The position numbers were made by a program, and so were the translations under genes. From Novosphingobium sp. (GTDB lineage: Bacteria; Pseudomonadota; Alphaproteobacteria; Sphingomonadales; Sphingomonadaceae): DNA of 64,000 bases. The notes under the pieces were generated by a model. It was given only the letters and a program-made list of their open reading frames with translations. It was not told the origin of the DNA and ran no database searches. Location of the stretch: positions 248,001 to 312,000 of the forward strand of contig JACKKV010000001.1 of assembly GCA_024236235.1 (NCBI GenBank). The letters run 5' to 3'. This document shows, one piece after another, positions 33,393 through 42,043 of this stretch; position 1 is the stretch's first letter, and every line of letters starts with the position of its first letter.

Positions 33393-34817
33393 ATGAGCGA
33401 GAGCCAGGAACGATTGCTGATGCTGATCGACGATGAACCGGCGCAGAGCCGGTTGATCAGCGCGCTTGCTGCCCGCGAGGGCTGGCGGGCGCTGATCGTG
33501 CGCGATTCGGAAACGGCTATCGCAACGCTGGGCACGCGTGAGGGGATGCAGCTTGGCGCGATCATCCTCGATCAATGGGTTCCGGGCGACGATGCCTGCC
33601 AGCTGATCGCGGAACTGAAGGCGCGCCGCCCCGGCCTTCCCATTCTCATGCTTACCGCCAGCGCATCGCCGCTGCTCGCCGTGGAGGCGATGCGCGCAGG
33701 CGCAACCGATTATCTCGTCAAACCGGTCGCCCCTGAACGGCTGATGCAGGCACTGCGCAGCGCGACAATTCGCGAAGCGCCGCGCGACGAACTGCAACCG
33801 CTGACCGAAAAACTGGCCGCCACCGTCGACTTCGACGCAATGGTCGGCGCCAGCCCCCTGTTCCGCTCCGCACTGGCGAGGGCCGCCAAGGCAGCCAGAG
33901 GCCACGGCCATGTGCTGATCGAAGGCGAAAGCGGCACTGGCAAGGAAATGCTGGTGCGCGCCATGCATGCCGCCAGCCCCCGGGCGAAACTGCCGTTCCG
34001 CATCGTCAATATCGGCGGAATTCCTGAAAATTCGATCGAATCCGTGCTCTTCGGACATGAAAAAGGTGCCTTTGCCGGCGCCTTCGACCGGCAGATCGGC
34101 GCCTTGCAACATTGCGATGGCGGGACGCTGGTGCTCGACGAGATCGACCGGCTGCCCGCGCATGTTCAGGAACGTCTGGCCGAGGCCTTGCAGACCGGGC
34201 AGGTGCGCCCGATCGGTGCCGCCCACCGGTTTCGCATCGACATACGCATCATCGCCGCCAGCAACTGGCCGCTTGACGAACATGTCGCGCTGAGCGTTTT
34301 CAAGCGCGAACTGCGCGATTTCCTTGCCGCGACCCGCATCACCCTGCCACCGCTGCGCGACCGGCTGGGTGACATTTCCGCGCTGACCCGGCATTTCCTG
34401 CATCAGATCGGCGAACAGCCGGGCCTGCGCCCGTTGGGGATTACGGATGGCGCGCTGTCACTGCTCTCCGCCTATGACTGGCCGGGCAATGTGCGCCAGT
34501 TGCAGGCCGTGCTGTTTCGCGCCGCCGTGTTCTGCGACGGCGATGCGCTGACTGCGCAGGATTTTCCGCAACTTTCCGAAATGCTGGGTGAATGCCAGAC
34601 GGCGCTTAACCCGCAGCAGGACAGTGCGGGCGTCATGCTCTACACAGAAGACGGCAATCTGCGCCCGCTGGAAGAGATCGAGGCGGATGTGATCCGCCTT
34701 GCCATTGGCCATTATCGCGGGCGCATGACCGAAGTGGCGCGGCGACTGGGCATTGGCCGCTCAACCCTCTACCGCAAGCTTGGCGATCTCGGGATCGAGA
34801 ACAGCACCGCCGCCTGA
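33393..34817 (+). CDS. Sigma-54-type response regulator (NtrC architecture, GAFAGA variant)
   Basis: A 474-residue protein in the NtrC order. Receiver: DD at residues 13-14, phospho-acceptor Asp60, Thr88, Lys110. AAA+ domain: Walker A GESGTGKE (178-185), Walker B LVLDE (246-250) and arginine-finger region around LPPLRDR. C-terminal Fis-type helix-turn-helix: AIGHYRGRMTEVARRLGIGRSTLYRKL. The loop that contacts sigma-54, normally GAFTGA, reads GAFAGA (225-230), so sigma-54 activation is in doubt. The start is ATG 33393; a GTG at 33366 is the alternative. No histidine kinase adjoins it. Confidence 0.88.
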   Translation: MSESQERLLMLIDDEPAQSRLISALAAREGWRALIVRDSETAIATLGTREGMQLGAIILDQWVPGDDACQLIAELKARRPGLPILMLTASASPLLAVEAMRAGATDYLVKPVAPERLMQALRSATIREAPRDELQPLTEKLAATVDFDAMVGASPLFRSALARAAKAARGHGHVLIEGESGTGKEMLVRAMHAASPRAKLPFRIVNIGGIPENSIESVLFGHEKGAFAGAFDRQIGALQHCDGGTLVLDEIDRLPAHVQERLAEALQTGQVRPIGAAHRFRIDIRIIAASNWPLDEHVALSVFKRELRDFLAATRITLPPLRDRLGDISALTRHFLHQIGEQPGLRPLGITDGALSLLSAYDWPGNVRQLQAVLFRAAVFCDGDALTAQDFPQLSEMLGECQTALNPQQDSAGVMLYTEDGNLRPLEEIEADVIRLAIGHYRGRMTEVARRLGIGRSTLYRKLGDLGIENSTAA

Positions 34818-34826
34818 ACCGCAGCG

Positions 34827-36002
34827 TTACTTTCCGGCCCAGTCCGCCTCCTGCCGGGCGATCACCCCGCCCTTGTCGTCCATCAGCGACAGGGTCAGCC
34901 GTTTCCTGGCCCAATCGATATCGACCAGGCCGAAATTGGGATCGGCATAAAGTCCGGTGCGTCGTAACGGATCAGCTTCGTCGGCAGACCTGTCGCCGGT
35001 GCCGACCGGAAGGTTGAGCGAGGACGAGGTGAATTCCCACAATTCTTCTCCCAGCGCGGCGGGGCTGGCTGAATAGATCGCGCCGCGATGACGATCGCCT
35101 GACAGCAGCAAGACGCCGCCGCCCGCCCGCGCGCCGATCATGCGATAAAGTCGGTCGCGTTCCAGCGGCAGCAAGCGCCAGCTTTCGTAACCATGCGCAT
35201 CGGACATCACCTGGATCGATGAGGCGATAATCCGCAACTCCGCCGGTTTGGCCAGTTCCTGCTGCAACCATGCCCATTGCGCCGCGCCCAGCATTTCAAG
35301 TCCGGGCGTGTCGTCAGGGCGATAGGGGCCATGCACCTTTGGCTGCGCATCGGCGGGCAAAAGCTGGAAGGGCGAGCGAAAGAAGCGCGTATCAAGCAGG
35401 ATAACCTGCAGCCGCTTGCCCTCCTCCCCGAAAATGGCGCTGTCATAGACTCCGGGGCGACTGCGCACCGCTTTGCCCGCGTTCCAGAAATGCTCGAAAA
35501 TCGTTTCCGACCATTCCCGGAAGGCAAAGGCGCTGCCCCCGTCATTGAACCCGAAATCATGATCGTCCCATGTTTCCATCATCGGCACTACCGAACGGAA
35601 CGCCGCAAATTCGGTATGCCCTGCCAACTTCGCATAGGCCGCGCGCAATGATCCGAGGTCAGCCCCGCCATTCCACAAGATGTCGCCATAGACATTGTCA
35701 CCCAGCATCAGGAACAGCTGCGGGTCAGCATCGCCAATCGCATTCCAGAACGCCTGCGGGTAGGATTGATGTTCGCAACTGCCAAAGGCGAAACGCTGAA
35801 CGATCGCTTGCGCCGGCAATTCCGGGTTCGGGCCTGCTTGCGGCAGACTGATCTGCGGCTGCAATGCAGAATAATACGGCTTCAGCAGCTCCGCCGGATC
35901 AGGCAGGATTCCTTGTTCCACGGATTTTTCCGCCCGAGCGGGCACGGAATTGAGCGCTAGCGCAACCAGCGCCGCACTCAACGCCTTGGGAAGTTGTTTC
36001 AT
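34827..36002 (-). CDS. PhoD-like alkaline phosphatase / metallophosphoesterase
   Basis: A 391-residue protein with a signal peptide (MKQLPKALSAALVALALNSV, cleavage after ARA near residue 24), so periplasmic or secreted. Metal-binding features of the PhoD fold: FGSCEHQSYP, LMLGDNVYGD, METWDDHDFGFND, and SGDRHRGAI later. PhoD enzymes cleave phosphodiesters and monoesters, often under phosphate limitation; no Pho box was recognised upstream. It converges with the response regulator gene, with nine bases between the stops. Confidence 0.85.
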   Translation of the reverse strand: MKQLPKALSAALVALALNSVPARAEKSVEQGILPDPAELLKPYYSALQPQISLPQAGPNPELPAQAIVQRFAFGSCEHQSYPQAFWNAIGDADPQLFLMLGDNVYGDILWNGGADLGSLRAAYAKLAGHTEFAAFRSVVPMMETWDDHDFGFNDGGSAFAFREWSETIFEHFWNAGKAVRSRPGVYDSAIFGEEGKRLQVILLDTRFFRSPFQLLPADAQPKVHGPYRPDDTPGLEMLGAAQWAWLQQELAKPAELRIIASSIQVMSDAHGYESWRLLPLERDRLYRMIGARAGGGVLLLSGDRHRGAIYSASPAALGEELWEFTSSSLNLPVGTGDRSADEADPLRRTGLYADPNFGLVDIDWARKRLTLSLMDDKGGVIARQEADWAGK

Positions 36003-36052
36003 GCCGTCTGACTATCGCGGGACAGGCCGCGAGGCGAGGCGTTTCTCAAACG

Positions 36053-37120
36053 TCAGGGCAGGTCCGAAAAATCGCTCAGCGCGCCATCGCGCAGGCCCCG
36101 CCAGACATCGCGCGCCTGCACCGTTTCCGCCACGTCATGCACGCGGAGCAGTTGCACGCCCGCGTTCATGCCGTGCAGCGCGACCGTGATCGAACCGCCC
36201 AGCCGCTTGTGCGCCGGCGCTTCATTGGCCAGCGCGCCGACAAAGCGCTTGCGGCTGGCGCCCAGCAGGATCGGCTGGCCCAGCGCATGATAGAGCGGCA
36301 GCGCATTCATCACCGCGAGATTATGCGCCAGCGACTTGCCGAAACCGATACCGGGGTCGAGTATGATCCGCTGCCGCGCAATCCCTGCCGCAATGGCGGC
36401 ATCGCGCCGGTCCCTCAGCCAGTCGAACACATCCAGCGCCGGGTGCGCATAATGCGCGCAATCATGCAGATCGCCGCCATCACCCCCCTGTTTTCCCGGC
36501 GCATGCATCAGGATCACGGGTTCGCTGCGCGCCGCCACGAATTCCAGTGCGCGCGGATCGTGGCGCAGCGCGGAAACATCGTTGATGATCTGCGCGCCGG
36601 CCCTGAGCGCGGCCTCCATCACGCCGACCCGGCGGGTGTCGATGCTTATCGCCGCACCCATGGCGGCGAGCCCTTCCACCAGCGGCAGCACCCGCTTCAG
36701 CTCGTCCCCTTCCCACACTGCGGGGGCCCCGGGCCGCGTGCTTTCGCCGCCCACATCAATGATCGCCGCGCCCGCTTCCAGCATGGCGGCCGCGTGATTG
36801 CGCGCCTCTGCGGGATCGTCCAGAAACTTGCCGCCGTCCGAGAAGCTGTCGGGCGTCATGTTGAGAATGCCCATAACCTGCGGCTGGTCGAGCCGGATAG
36901 TGCGGGCCGCGCCATCCCGCACCGGCAGTTGCAGCGGGGCATGGCTGGCTTGCAGCCCGGCCCACTGGGCTGCGCCCTCTGCCGCCAGATCACCGGGCAG
37001 ACGCGCCAGCGCCGCTTCCATCTGCGGCGCGCTCACCCGTTCGCGTTCCACCACCTTGTCGCCCTCGCGCTGGATCAGCGCGAAACGATGTGCATAAACC
37101 ATGCCCCCGGCGAGGCGCAC
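36053..37120 (-). CDS. folP: Dihydropteroate synthase
   Basis: A 355-residue enzyme joining pABA with dihydropterin pyrophosphate in folate synthesis, the sulfonamide target. Motifs: MGILNMTPDSFSDGG, DVGGESTRPG, SIDTRRVGVMEAALRAGA, IINDVSALRHD, IILDPGIGFGKS, ILLGASRKRFVG. An N-terminal extension of about 80 residues (from MVYAHRFALIQ) precedes the TIM barrel and is longer than in E. coli. The start is a GTG at 37120 or an ATG at 37102; the frame also stays open upstream without a standard start. It follows ccrM by 73 bases. Confidence 0.93.
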   Translation of the reverse strand: MRLAGGMVYAHRFALIQREGDKVVERERVSAPQMEAALARLPGDLAAEGAAQWAGLQASHAPLQLPVRDGAARTIRLDQPQVMGILNMTPDSFSDGGKFLDDPAEARNHAAAMLEAGAAIIDVGGESTRPGAPAVWEGDELKRVLPLVEGLAAMGAAISIDTRRVGVMEAALRAGAQIINDVSALRHDPRALEFVAARSEPVILMHAPGKQGGDGGDLHDCAHYAHPALDVFDWLRDRRDAAIAAGIARQRIILDPGIGFGKSLAHNLAVMNALPLYHALGQPILLGASRKRFVGALANEAPAHKRLGGSITVALHGMNAGVQLLRVHDVAETVQARDVWRGLRDGALSDFSDLP

Positions 37121-37193
37121 GGCTTCGCCGTCCTCGCTCTGCGGACTGGGTGCGAGGCCGATCGGGCGGATGTAAAGGCGCGTCGAAATCGGG

Positions 37194-38330
37194 TCAGTCC
37201 TCGATCCGCAACAGGAACAGCTGGCGCAGCGCGTCCAGCGCCTTCACCTCGCCATCCTGCTCGATATGCCAGAAGGTCCAGCCATTGCAGCTGGGCGCGC
37301 CCTGGAGATCCTTGCCCACACCGTGAATGGAGCCGGTCAGTCCACCGCTTTCCAGCGATCCGTCCGCGCGCACGCTGGCGGTCCAGCGCCGCTGGCGATC
37401 AAACAATATGGCCCCGGGTTCAATCATCCCGGCTTCCACCAGCGCGCCAAAGGCCACGCGCGGCGCGTCCTTGCGGCTTTGCATGGTGGTCAGCGCGCTT
37501 TCATCCAGCGGCAGCGCCGCCTCAATCCTGTCCAGCGCCGCAGCGCGATAGGTATCGTCCCGCTCGCAGCCGATCCATTCGCGGCCCAGCCGCTTTGCCA
37601 CCGCCCCCGTGGTGCCCGTACCGAAGAAGGGATCGAGCACGACATCACCCTTTTCCGTGGTCGCCAGCATTACGCGATAAAGCAGAGCCTCGGGCTTTTG
37701 CGTGGGGTGAACCTTGGTCCCGCCCTTCTTGAGCCGTTCCTGCCCGCCGCATAGCGGGATCACCCAATCGCTGCGCATCTGCAATTCGTCATTCAGTGTC
37801 TTCATCGCGCGATAGTTGAAGTGGTATTTCGCCTTCTCGCCCATGCTGGCCCAGATCAGCGTTTCATGCGCGTTGGTGAAGCGCGTGCCGCGGAAATTGG
37901 GCATCGGGTTGGATTTACGCCAGACGATGTCATTCAGGATCCAGAAGCCCATATCCTGCAGGATCGCACCAACCCGGAAAATATTGTGATAGCTGCCGAT
38001 CACCCACAGTGCGCCATCGGGCTTCAGCACCCGGCGCGCTTCGGCCAGCCAGTCGCGCGTGAAGCCGTCATACACGGCAAAACTGTCGAAACGGTCCCAG
38101 TCATTGGTCACCGCATCGACATGGCTGCCATCGGGGCGGTTGAGATCGCCACCGAGCTGCAGATTGTAAGGCGGATCGGCGAAGATCAGGTCCACGCTGG
38201 CATCGGGCAGACCGCGCATCGCCGCCACGCAATCGCCCGACAAAATCTGGCCCAGCGGCAATTGCGCGCGCACATCGCGGCGGTTTGCCGGGCGGGCCTT
38301 CGCCCGGTCAATCGTCAGAACCTGTCCCAT
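37194..38330 (-). CDS. ccrM: CcrM-type GANTC adenine-N6 DNA methyltransferase
   Basis: A 378-residue beta-class methyltransferase. The catalytic motif IV is DPPYNLQLGGDL (residues around 56); the SAM motif is VVLDPFFGTGTTGAVAKRLGR, with HPTQKPEALLYRV just before it. The C-terminal RAMA domain (from about residue 290; CNGWTFWHIE) is the CcrM hallmark for GANTC target binding. CcrM methylates the genome once per cell cycle in alphaproteobacteria and has no partner nuclease. ATG 38330 was chosen; a TTG lies three codons upstream. Its promoter region is packed with its own target sites. Confidence 0.95.
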   Translation of the reverse strand: MGQVLTIDRAKARPANRRDVRAQLPLGQILSGDCVAAMRGLPDASVDLIFADPPYNLQLGGDLNRPDGSHVDAVTNDWDRFDSFAVYDGFTRDWLAEARRVLKPDGALWVIGSYHNIFRVGAILQDMGFWILNDIVWRKSNPMPNFRGTRFTNAHETLIWASMGEKAKYHFNYRAMKTLNDELQMRSDWVIPLCGGQERLKKGGTKVHPTQKPEALLYRVMLATTEKGDVVLDPFFGTGTTGAVAKRLGREWIGCERDDTYRAAALDRIEAALPLDESALTTMQSRKDAPRVAFGALVEAGMIEPGAILFDRQRRWTASVRADGSLESGGLTGSIHGVGKDLQGAPSCNGWTFWHIEQDGEVKALDALRQLFLLRIED

Positions 38331-38351
38331 GTTCGTCAAAACCCCCTTTAC

Positions 38352-38360
38352 TTATCCACA
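38352..38360 (+). promoter_or_regulatory. Perfect DnaA box in the ccrM leader
   Basis: TTATCCACA, an exact match to the DnaA box consensus, lies 22-30 bases upstream of the ccrM start codon. It is only four bases from the first GANTC site. Whether DnaA binds here is inferred from the match. Confidence 0.55.
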
Positions 38361-38364
38361 GGGT

Positions 38365-38527
38365 GAGTCCTCGGGAGTCCCGCGTCAAGCGCGGGATTGC
38401 GAGGCAGCATGGCAAAACATGGTTAACAGCCCGTCAAGACAGGCGGAACGGAACGAGTCCGGCACATCATGTGGAGTCCCCCACCCCAGCGCGGACTCGA
38501 TATGTTGGGGTGTGGCGGCGAAGACTC
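38365..38527. promoter_or_regulatory. Cluster of six GANTC methylation sites upstream of ccrM
   Basis: GANTC occurs at 38365, 38375, 38455, 38474, 38494 and 38523 (four GAGTC, two GACTC on the plus strand). All lie in the region between ccrM and rnhB. GANTC is the target of CcrM, so the methylation state of these sites could feed back on its own promoter, as at the Caulobacter ccrM promoter. Confidence 0.75.
38419..38437 (-). promoter_or_regulatory. CtrA-like box in the ccrM promoter
   Basis: On the ccrM coding strand this reads TTGA-N7-TTAACCAT, a seven-of-eight match to TTAA-N7-TTAA with the extended TTAACCAT half-site. It ends 89 bases upstream of the ccrM start, nearly the same distance as the site upstream of gmd. 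In Caulobacter ccrM is activated by CtrA. Confidence 0.5.
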
Positions 38528-38547
38528 AATTCGTCGCATTTCGGGTT

Positions 38548-39108
38548 TCAGAACAGGCCAAGCTGCGCCACCGGGGCAAAGCTGCGGCGGTGCAGCGGGG
38601 TCGGCCCATGTTCGCGCAAGGCCGCCATGTGATCAGCGGTGGGATAGCCCTTGTTGCGTTCCCAGCCGTAATGCGGATGCAGCCGGGCGGCTGCGGCCAT
38701 CAGCCGGTCACGATGTTCCTTGGCCAGGATGGAGGCCGCGGAAATGCAAGGTTCGATGGCATCGCCGCCCACAATGGCACGCGCATTCCAGCCCCATTGT
38801 GGCAGGCGATTGCCATCAACCAGCACCAGCCCCGGACGCAGCCCCAGTGCTTCGACCGCCCGGGTCATTGCCAGCATCGTCGCCTGGAGGATATTGATGG
38901 CATCGATTTCCGCCGGACTCGCTTCGCCGATGCCGAACCGGCAGCGCGCGCGGATCTCCGCCTCCAGCGTCGCACGGCGGCGGGCGGACAGCTTCTTGCT
39001 GTCATTCAACCCTTCGATGCCACCGTCGCACAACACCACGGCAGCAGCGACCACCGGCCCCGCCAGGGGGCCGCGCCCCGCCTCGTCCACTCCGCATACC
39101 GGCTGCAT
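38548..39108 (-). CDS. rnhB: Ribonuclease HII
   Basis: A 186-residue nuclease that cuts the RNA strand of RNA-DNA hybrids and removes misincorporated ribonucleotides. It starts VCGVDEAGRGPLAGPVVAAAVV (first catalytic DE pair), has LNDSKKLSARRR, and LRPGLVLVDGNRLP with the third acidic residue. Length and motif order are those of the type-2 enzyme. It lies upstream of ccrM in the same direction; the interval between them holds the ccrM regulatory cluster, so ccrM has its own promoter. Confidence 0.95.
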   Translation of the reverse strand: MQPVCGVDEAGRGPLAGPVVAAAVVLCDGGIEGLNDSKKLSARRRATLEAEIRARCRFGIGEASPAEIDAINILQATMLAMTRAVEALGLRPGLVLVDGNRLPQWGWNARAIVGGDAIEPCISAASILAKEHRDRLMAAAARLHPHYGWERNKGYPTADHMAALREHGPTPLHRRSFAPVAQLGLF

Positions 39109-39182
39109 TGCGTCACCCTATCGGCCGACGCATGCAATTTCCATCGACATTGCAGGCGCGCGGCCCTATCGGCGCGCGGCCC

Positions 39183-39695
39183 ATGGCTGACCTGATTCCC
39201 CTTGCCGATGTCGATCCTCAGCTGATCGAAGATCTGCTGGACCGCGCGTTCGAGCCGGAGCGGCGGCAACGCACCGCTTATCGCATCCGCGACGGGATGG
39301 ACTGGCTGCCCGGCCTCAGCTTCGCCGCAGTAGATAGCCAAGGGTTCCTGATCGGCACGATCCAGGTCTGGCCGGTGGCGCTGACCGATCCCGAAAGGCG
39401 ACGTCATCCCATGCTGATGGTCGGCCCGGTCGCCGTGCTGCCCGCGCACCAGAACGAAGGCTTTGGCAAGGCGCTGATGCTGGCGGCACTGGGCGCGCTG
39501 GACCCCAAGGCGCCACTGCCACAGGTGATGATCGGGGACGAGGAATATTACGGGCGCTTCTTCGGCTTCTTCGCCGCACCGACGCAGGGCTGGCAGGTAC
39601 CCGGCCCGGTCGACCCGAAACGGCTGCTGGTGCGCTGCGACAATCCGGCCGTGCTCCCGCGCGAAGGCATGCTCGGGCCTTGGCGGGCGGGATGA
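39183..39695 (+). CDS. GNAT-family N-acetyltransferase
   Basis: A 170-residue protein with the acetyl-CoA binding region GPVAVLPAHQNEGFGKALM (the V-x2-x2-Q/R-x2-G-x-G/A pattern, here Q-N-E-G-F-G) and the later IGDEEYYGRFFGF strand typical of COG3153 members. The substrate is not predictable. ATG 39183 (MADLIPLADVD) is preferred over an in-frame upstream codon near rnhB. It is divergent from rnhB and followed by DUF1285. Confidence 0.8.
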   Translation: MADLIPLADVDPQLIEDLLDRAFEPERRQRTAYRIRDGMDWLPGLSFAAVDSQGFLIGTIQVWPVALTDPERRRHPMLMVGPVAVLPAHQNEGFGKALMLAALGALDPKAPLPQVMIGDEEYYGRFFGFFAAPTQGWQVPGPVDPKRLLVRCDNPAVLPREGMLGPWRAG

Positions 39696-39718
39696 CTTCT
39701 GGCATCGCCTGATGCGCG

Positions 39719-40267
39719 ATGCCTTACGAACCACCCCCCGAACTTGCCGCAATGTCGCTGGCGGACATCGCCGAAGCGGTCGCGACCCGCAAGCTTCCGC
39801 CCGTCAGCGCGTGGAATCCCTTGGAAGAAGGCGAAAGCCAAATGCGCATCGCGGCGGATGGGCGGTGGTATCATGACGGTGGGGAAATCACCCGCCCGGC
39901 AATGATCCGCGCCTTCGCCTCGCTGCTCATGCGTGACGCACAGGACCAGCACTGGCTGGTCGTCCCGCACCAGAAGCTGCGTATCGCGGTGGAGGACGCG
40001 GCCTTCATCGCCACTGACGTATCCGCGCGGGACGATGCGCTGGCCTTCCGTCTTAATACGGATGACATTGTGGTGGCCGGGCCGGACAATCGCCTGCGGG
40101 CTGCCGGGGATCCCGAGGTCCCGGCAATCTATCTCGCCGTTCGCAACGGCTGCGAGGCGCGGCTTGACCGCAGCACCTATCTCCAGCTTGCCGAACTGGC
40201 GCTGGCGCGCGGCGATGACTGGACGGTGGAAAGCCTGGGCGAGAGTTTTTCGCTGGTGCCGCAATGA
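39719..40267 (+). CDS. DUF1285 family protein
   Basis: A 182-residue protein with the DUF1285 pattern: IAADGRWYHDGGEITRPAMIRAFASLL near residue 43, then EDAAFIATDV and the closing WTVESLGESFSLVPQ. The family is conserved in proteobacteria and lacks an established function. Its stop overlaps the NUDIX start by four bases (ATGA). The order DUF1285-NUDIX-CCA transferase is tightly packed and hints at a role near RNA or nucleotide metabolism, but this is inference from context only. Confidence 0.85.
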   Translation: MPYEPPPELAAMSLADIAEAVATRKLPPVSAWNPLEEGESQMRIAADGRWYHDGGEITRPAMIRAFASLLMRDAQDQHWLVVPHQKLRIAVEDAAFIATDVSARDDALAFRLNTDDIVVAGPDNRLRAAGDPEVPAIYLAVRNGCEARLDRSTYLQLAELALARGDDWTVESLGESFSLVPQ

Positions 40268-40872
40268 CCACGCTGCATGAACGGCTATCCCGGCTATATG
40301 ACATCGGGCATCAGCAACCCTTGCCCGACCCCGTACGCGATGGGGTGCCGCCGCCGGACCTGCTGCATCCCGCCGCCGTGCTGATCGCGGTGACGGAGCG
40401 CGAACGCCCAGGCGTTCTCCTTACTCACAGGCCCGAAACCATGCGCAAACATGCCGGGCAGGCGGCTTTCCCCGGCGGCAGGATTGATCCCGGCGAAAAT
40501 CCGGTCGAAGCGGCGCTGCGCGAAGCGGAAGAAGAGCTGGGAATCGACCCCGCTCATGTGCGGATCATCGGCGCGAGCGACCCGTTCCATACGCGCACGG
40601 GCTTTGCCGTCACCCCGGTGCTGGCCACCGTGCCCGCTGACCTCCCCCTCCGGCCCAATCCGGCCGAAGTGGCTGAGTGGTTCGAGCCACCATTTGCCTT
40701 TATCCTCGATCCTGCCAATCAGGCGGAGCGCGAGATATTCTTCGAGGGGGCAATGCGGCGCTATATTGAAATCATGTGGCACGATCCGCAGGGCAAGGCG
40801 CATCGCATCTGGGGCGTGACTGCGGCGATCATTGCCAATCTTGCCCGGCGGATTTCGCATGAGCAGTTCTGA
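40264..40872 (+). CDS. NUDIX hydrolase, CoA pyrophosphatase type
   Basis: A 202-residue protein with a complete NUDIX box, GRIDPGENPVEAALREAEEELGI. It is preceded by LLTHRPETMRKHAGQAAFPGG, the UPF0035 signature that marks enzymes cleaving coenzyme A or its derivatives to 3',5'-ADP and 4'-phosphopantetheine. It overlaps DUF1285 upstream by four bases and CCA transferase downstream by 14 bases, so the three are one operon. Confidence 0.9.
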   Translation: MTTLHERLSRLYDIGHQQPLPDPVRDGVPPPDLLHPAAVLIAVTERERPGVLLTHRPETMRKHAGQAAFPGGRIDPGENPVEAALREAEEELGIDPAHVRIIGASDPFHTRTGFAVTPVLATVPADLPLRPNPAEVAEWFEPPFAFILDPANQAEREIFFEGAMRRYIEIMWHDPQGKAHRIWGVTAAIIANLARRISHEQF

Positions 40873-42043
40873 CCTGCTGCCTGCGGCCGCCTGGACGGGG
40901 CGCGACGGGCTGCGCGCGCTGGCCGCCACGATGGGCGCGGGCAAGCTGCGCTGGGTGGGCGGCGCTGTGCGCGACACGCTGCTGGGTCATCCGGTCAGCG
41001 ATGTCGACGCCGCCACCCCCCTGCCGCCTGACGAAGTGATGGCGCGGCTGCGCAAGGCCGGCATCCGCTGCGTTCCAACCGGGATCGATCATGGCACGAT
41101 CACCGCGCTGATCGAAGGCGGCAACGTCGAGATCACCACGCTGCGCCACGATGTTTCGACTGACGGCAGGCGCGCGACGATACAATTCGCCGAAGACTGG
41201 CGCGATGATGCGGCACGCCGGGATTTCACCATCAACGCGCTTTATGCTGACCCTGAAACTCTTGAAATATTTGATTATTTCGGCGGGCGCGAAGATCTGG
41301 CGGCACGGCGAGTGCGCTTTATCGGCGATGCGCGCGAGCGGATACGCGAGGATCACCTGCGCATCCTGCGCTATTTTCGCTTTCAGGCACGATTTGGCTC
41401 GGCGCTTGATGAGGAGGCGGAGCGGGCCTGCACCGAACTGGCGGATACGCTGAAAGGCCTCAGCCGCGAACGGGTGGCGATGGAACTGCTCAACCTGCTG
41501 GGCCTGCCCGACCCCGCGCCAACAGTTGCTCGCATGCGCAATCTTGGCATTTTGCCGGTCATTCTGCCCGAGGCAGGAAAGCAGGAGGTTGAAGCACTTG
41601 CCCGCCTGGTGCGCGCCGAAAGTGCAGTTGGTGTCACCCCCGATGCATTGCGGCGGCTGGCCGCACTGCTTCCTTCGGTAGAACCGGTCGCAGATGGGGT
41701 TGCCGCAAGGCTGCGCCTGTCCGGAAAGCAGCGCAAACGGCTGTCCTGCGCAGCCGAACGACGACCAGAAGATGCCGACAACCCCCGCGCTCTGGCCTAT
41801 CGCGAAGGGATGGAAGGCGCGCTGGACCGGCTGCTGCTGGGCGGAACTGACATCACCCCGCTCACCGGCTGGGAAGTTCCGCAATTGCCGATCAAGGGCG
41901 GAGCCATTGTGGCCAGCGGCGTGCAGGCCGGGCCAGAGGTGGCGCGCGTGCTGCGCCGGGTCGAAGCGCGCTGGGTCGAGGAAGGATTCCCTGACGAGGC
42001 GCGCGTGCAAAAAATCCTTGCGGAAGAAGTCGCGGCGATCTGA
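40859..42043 (+). CDS. CCA tRNA nucleotidyltransferase / poly(A) polymerase family
   Basis: A 394-residue class II nucleotidyltransferase. The head domain has RWVGGAVRDTLLGHPVSDVDAAT (GG plus the DxD metal motif), the neck TLRHDVSTDGR and DAARRDFTINALY, followed by FRFQARFGSALDE. These segments are the NTP-binding and tRNA-binding core of enzymes that add or repair the 3' CCA of tRNA. In alphaproteobacteria this single gene normally supplies that activity; poly(A) polymerases share the fold. The start is ATG 40859 inside the NUDIX gene. Confidence 0.9.
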   Translation: MSSSDLLPAAAWTGRDGLRALAATMGAGKLRWVGGAVRDTLLGHPVSDVDAATPLPPDEVMARLRKAGIRCVPTGIDHGTITALIEGGNVEITTLRHDVSTDGRRATIQFAEDWRDDAARRDFTINALYADPETLEIFDYFGGREDLAARRVRFIGDARERIREDHLRILRYFRFQARFGSALDEEAERACTELADTLKGLSRERVAMELLNLLGLPDPAPTVARMRNLGILPVILPEAGKQEVEALARLVRAESAVGVTPDALRRLAALLPSVEPVADGVAARLRLSGKQRKRLSCAAERRPEDADNPRALAYREGMEGALDRLLLGGTDITPLTGWEVPQLPIKGGAIVASGVQAGPEVARVLRRVEARWVEEGFPDEARVQKILAEEVAAI

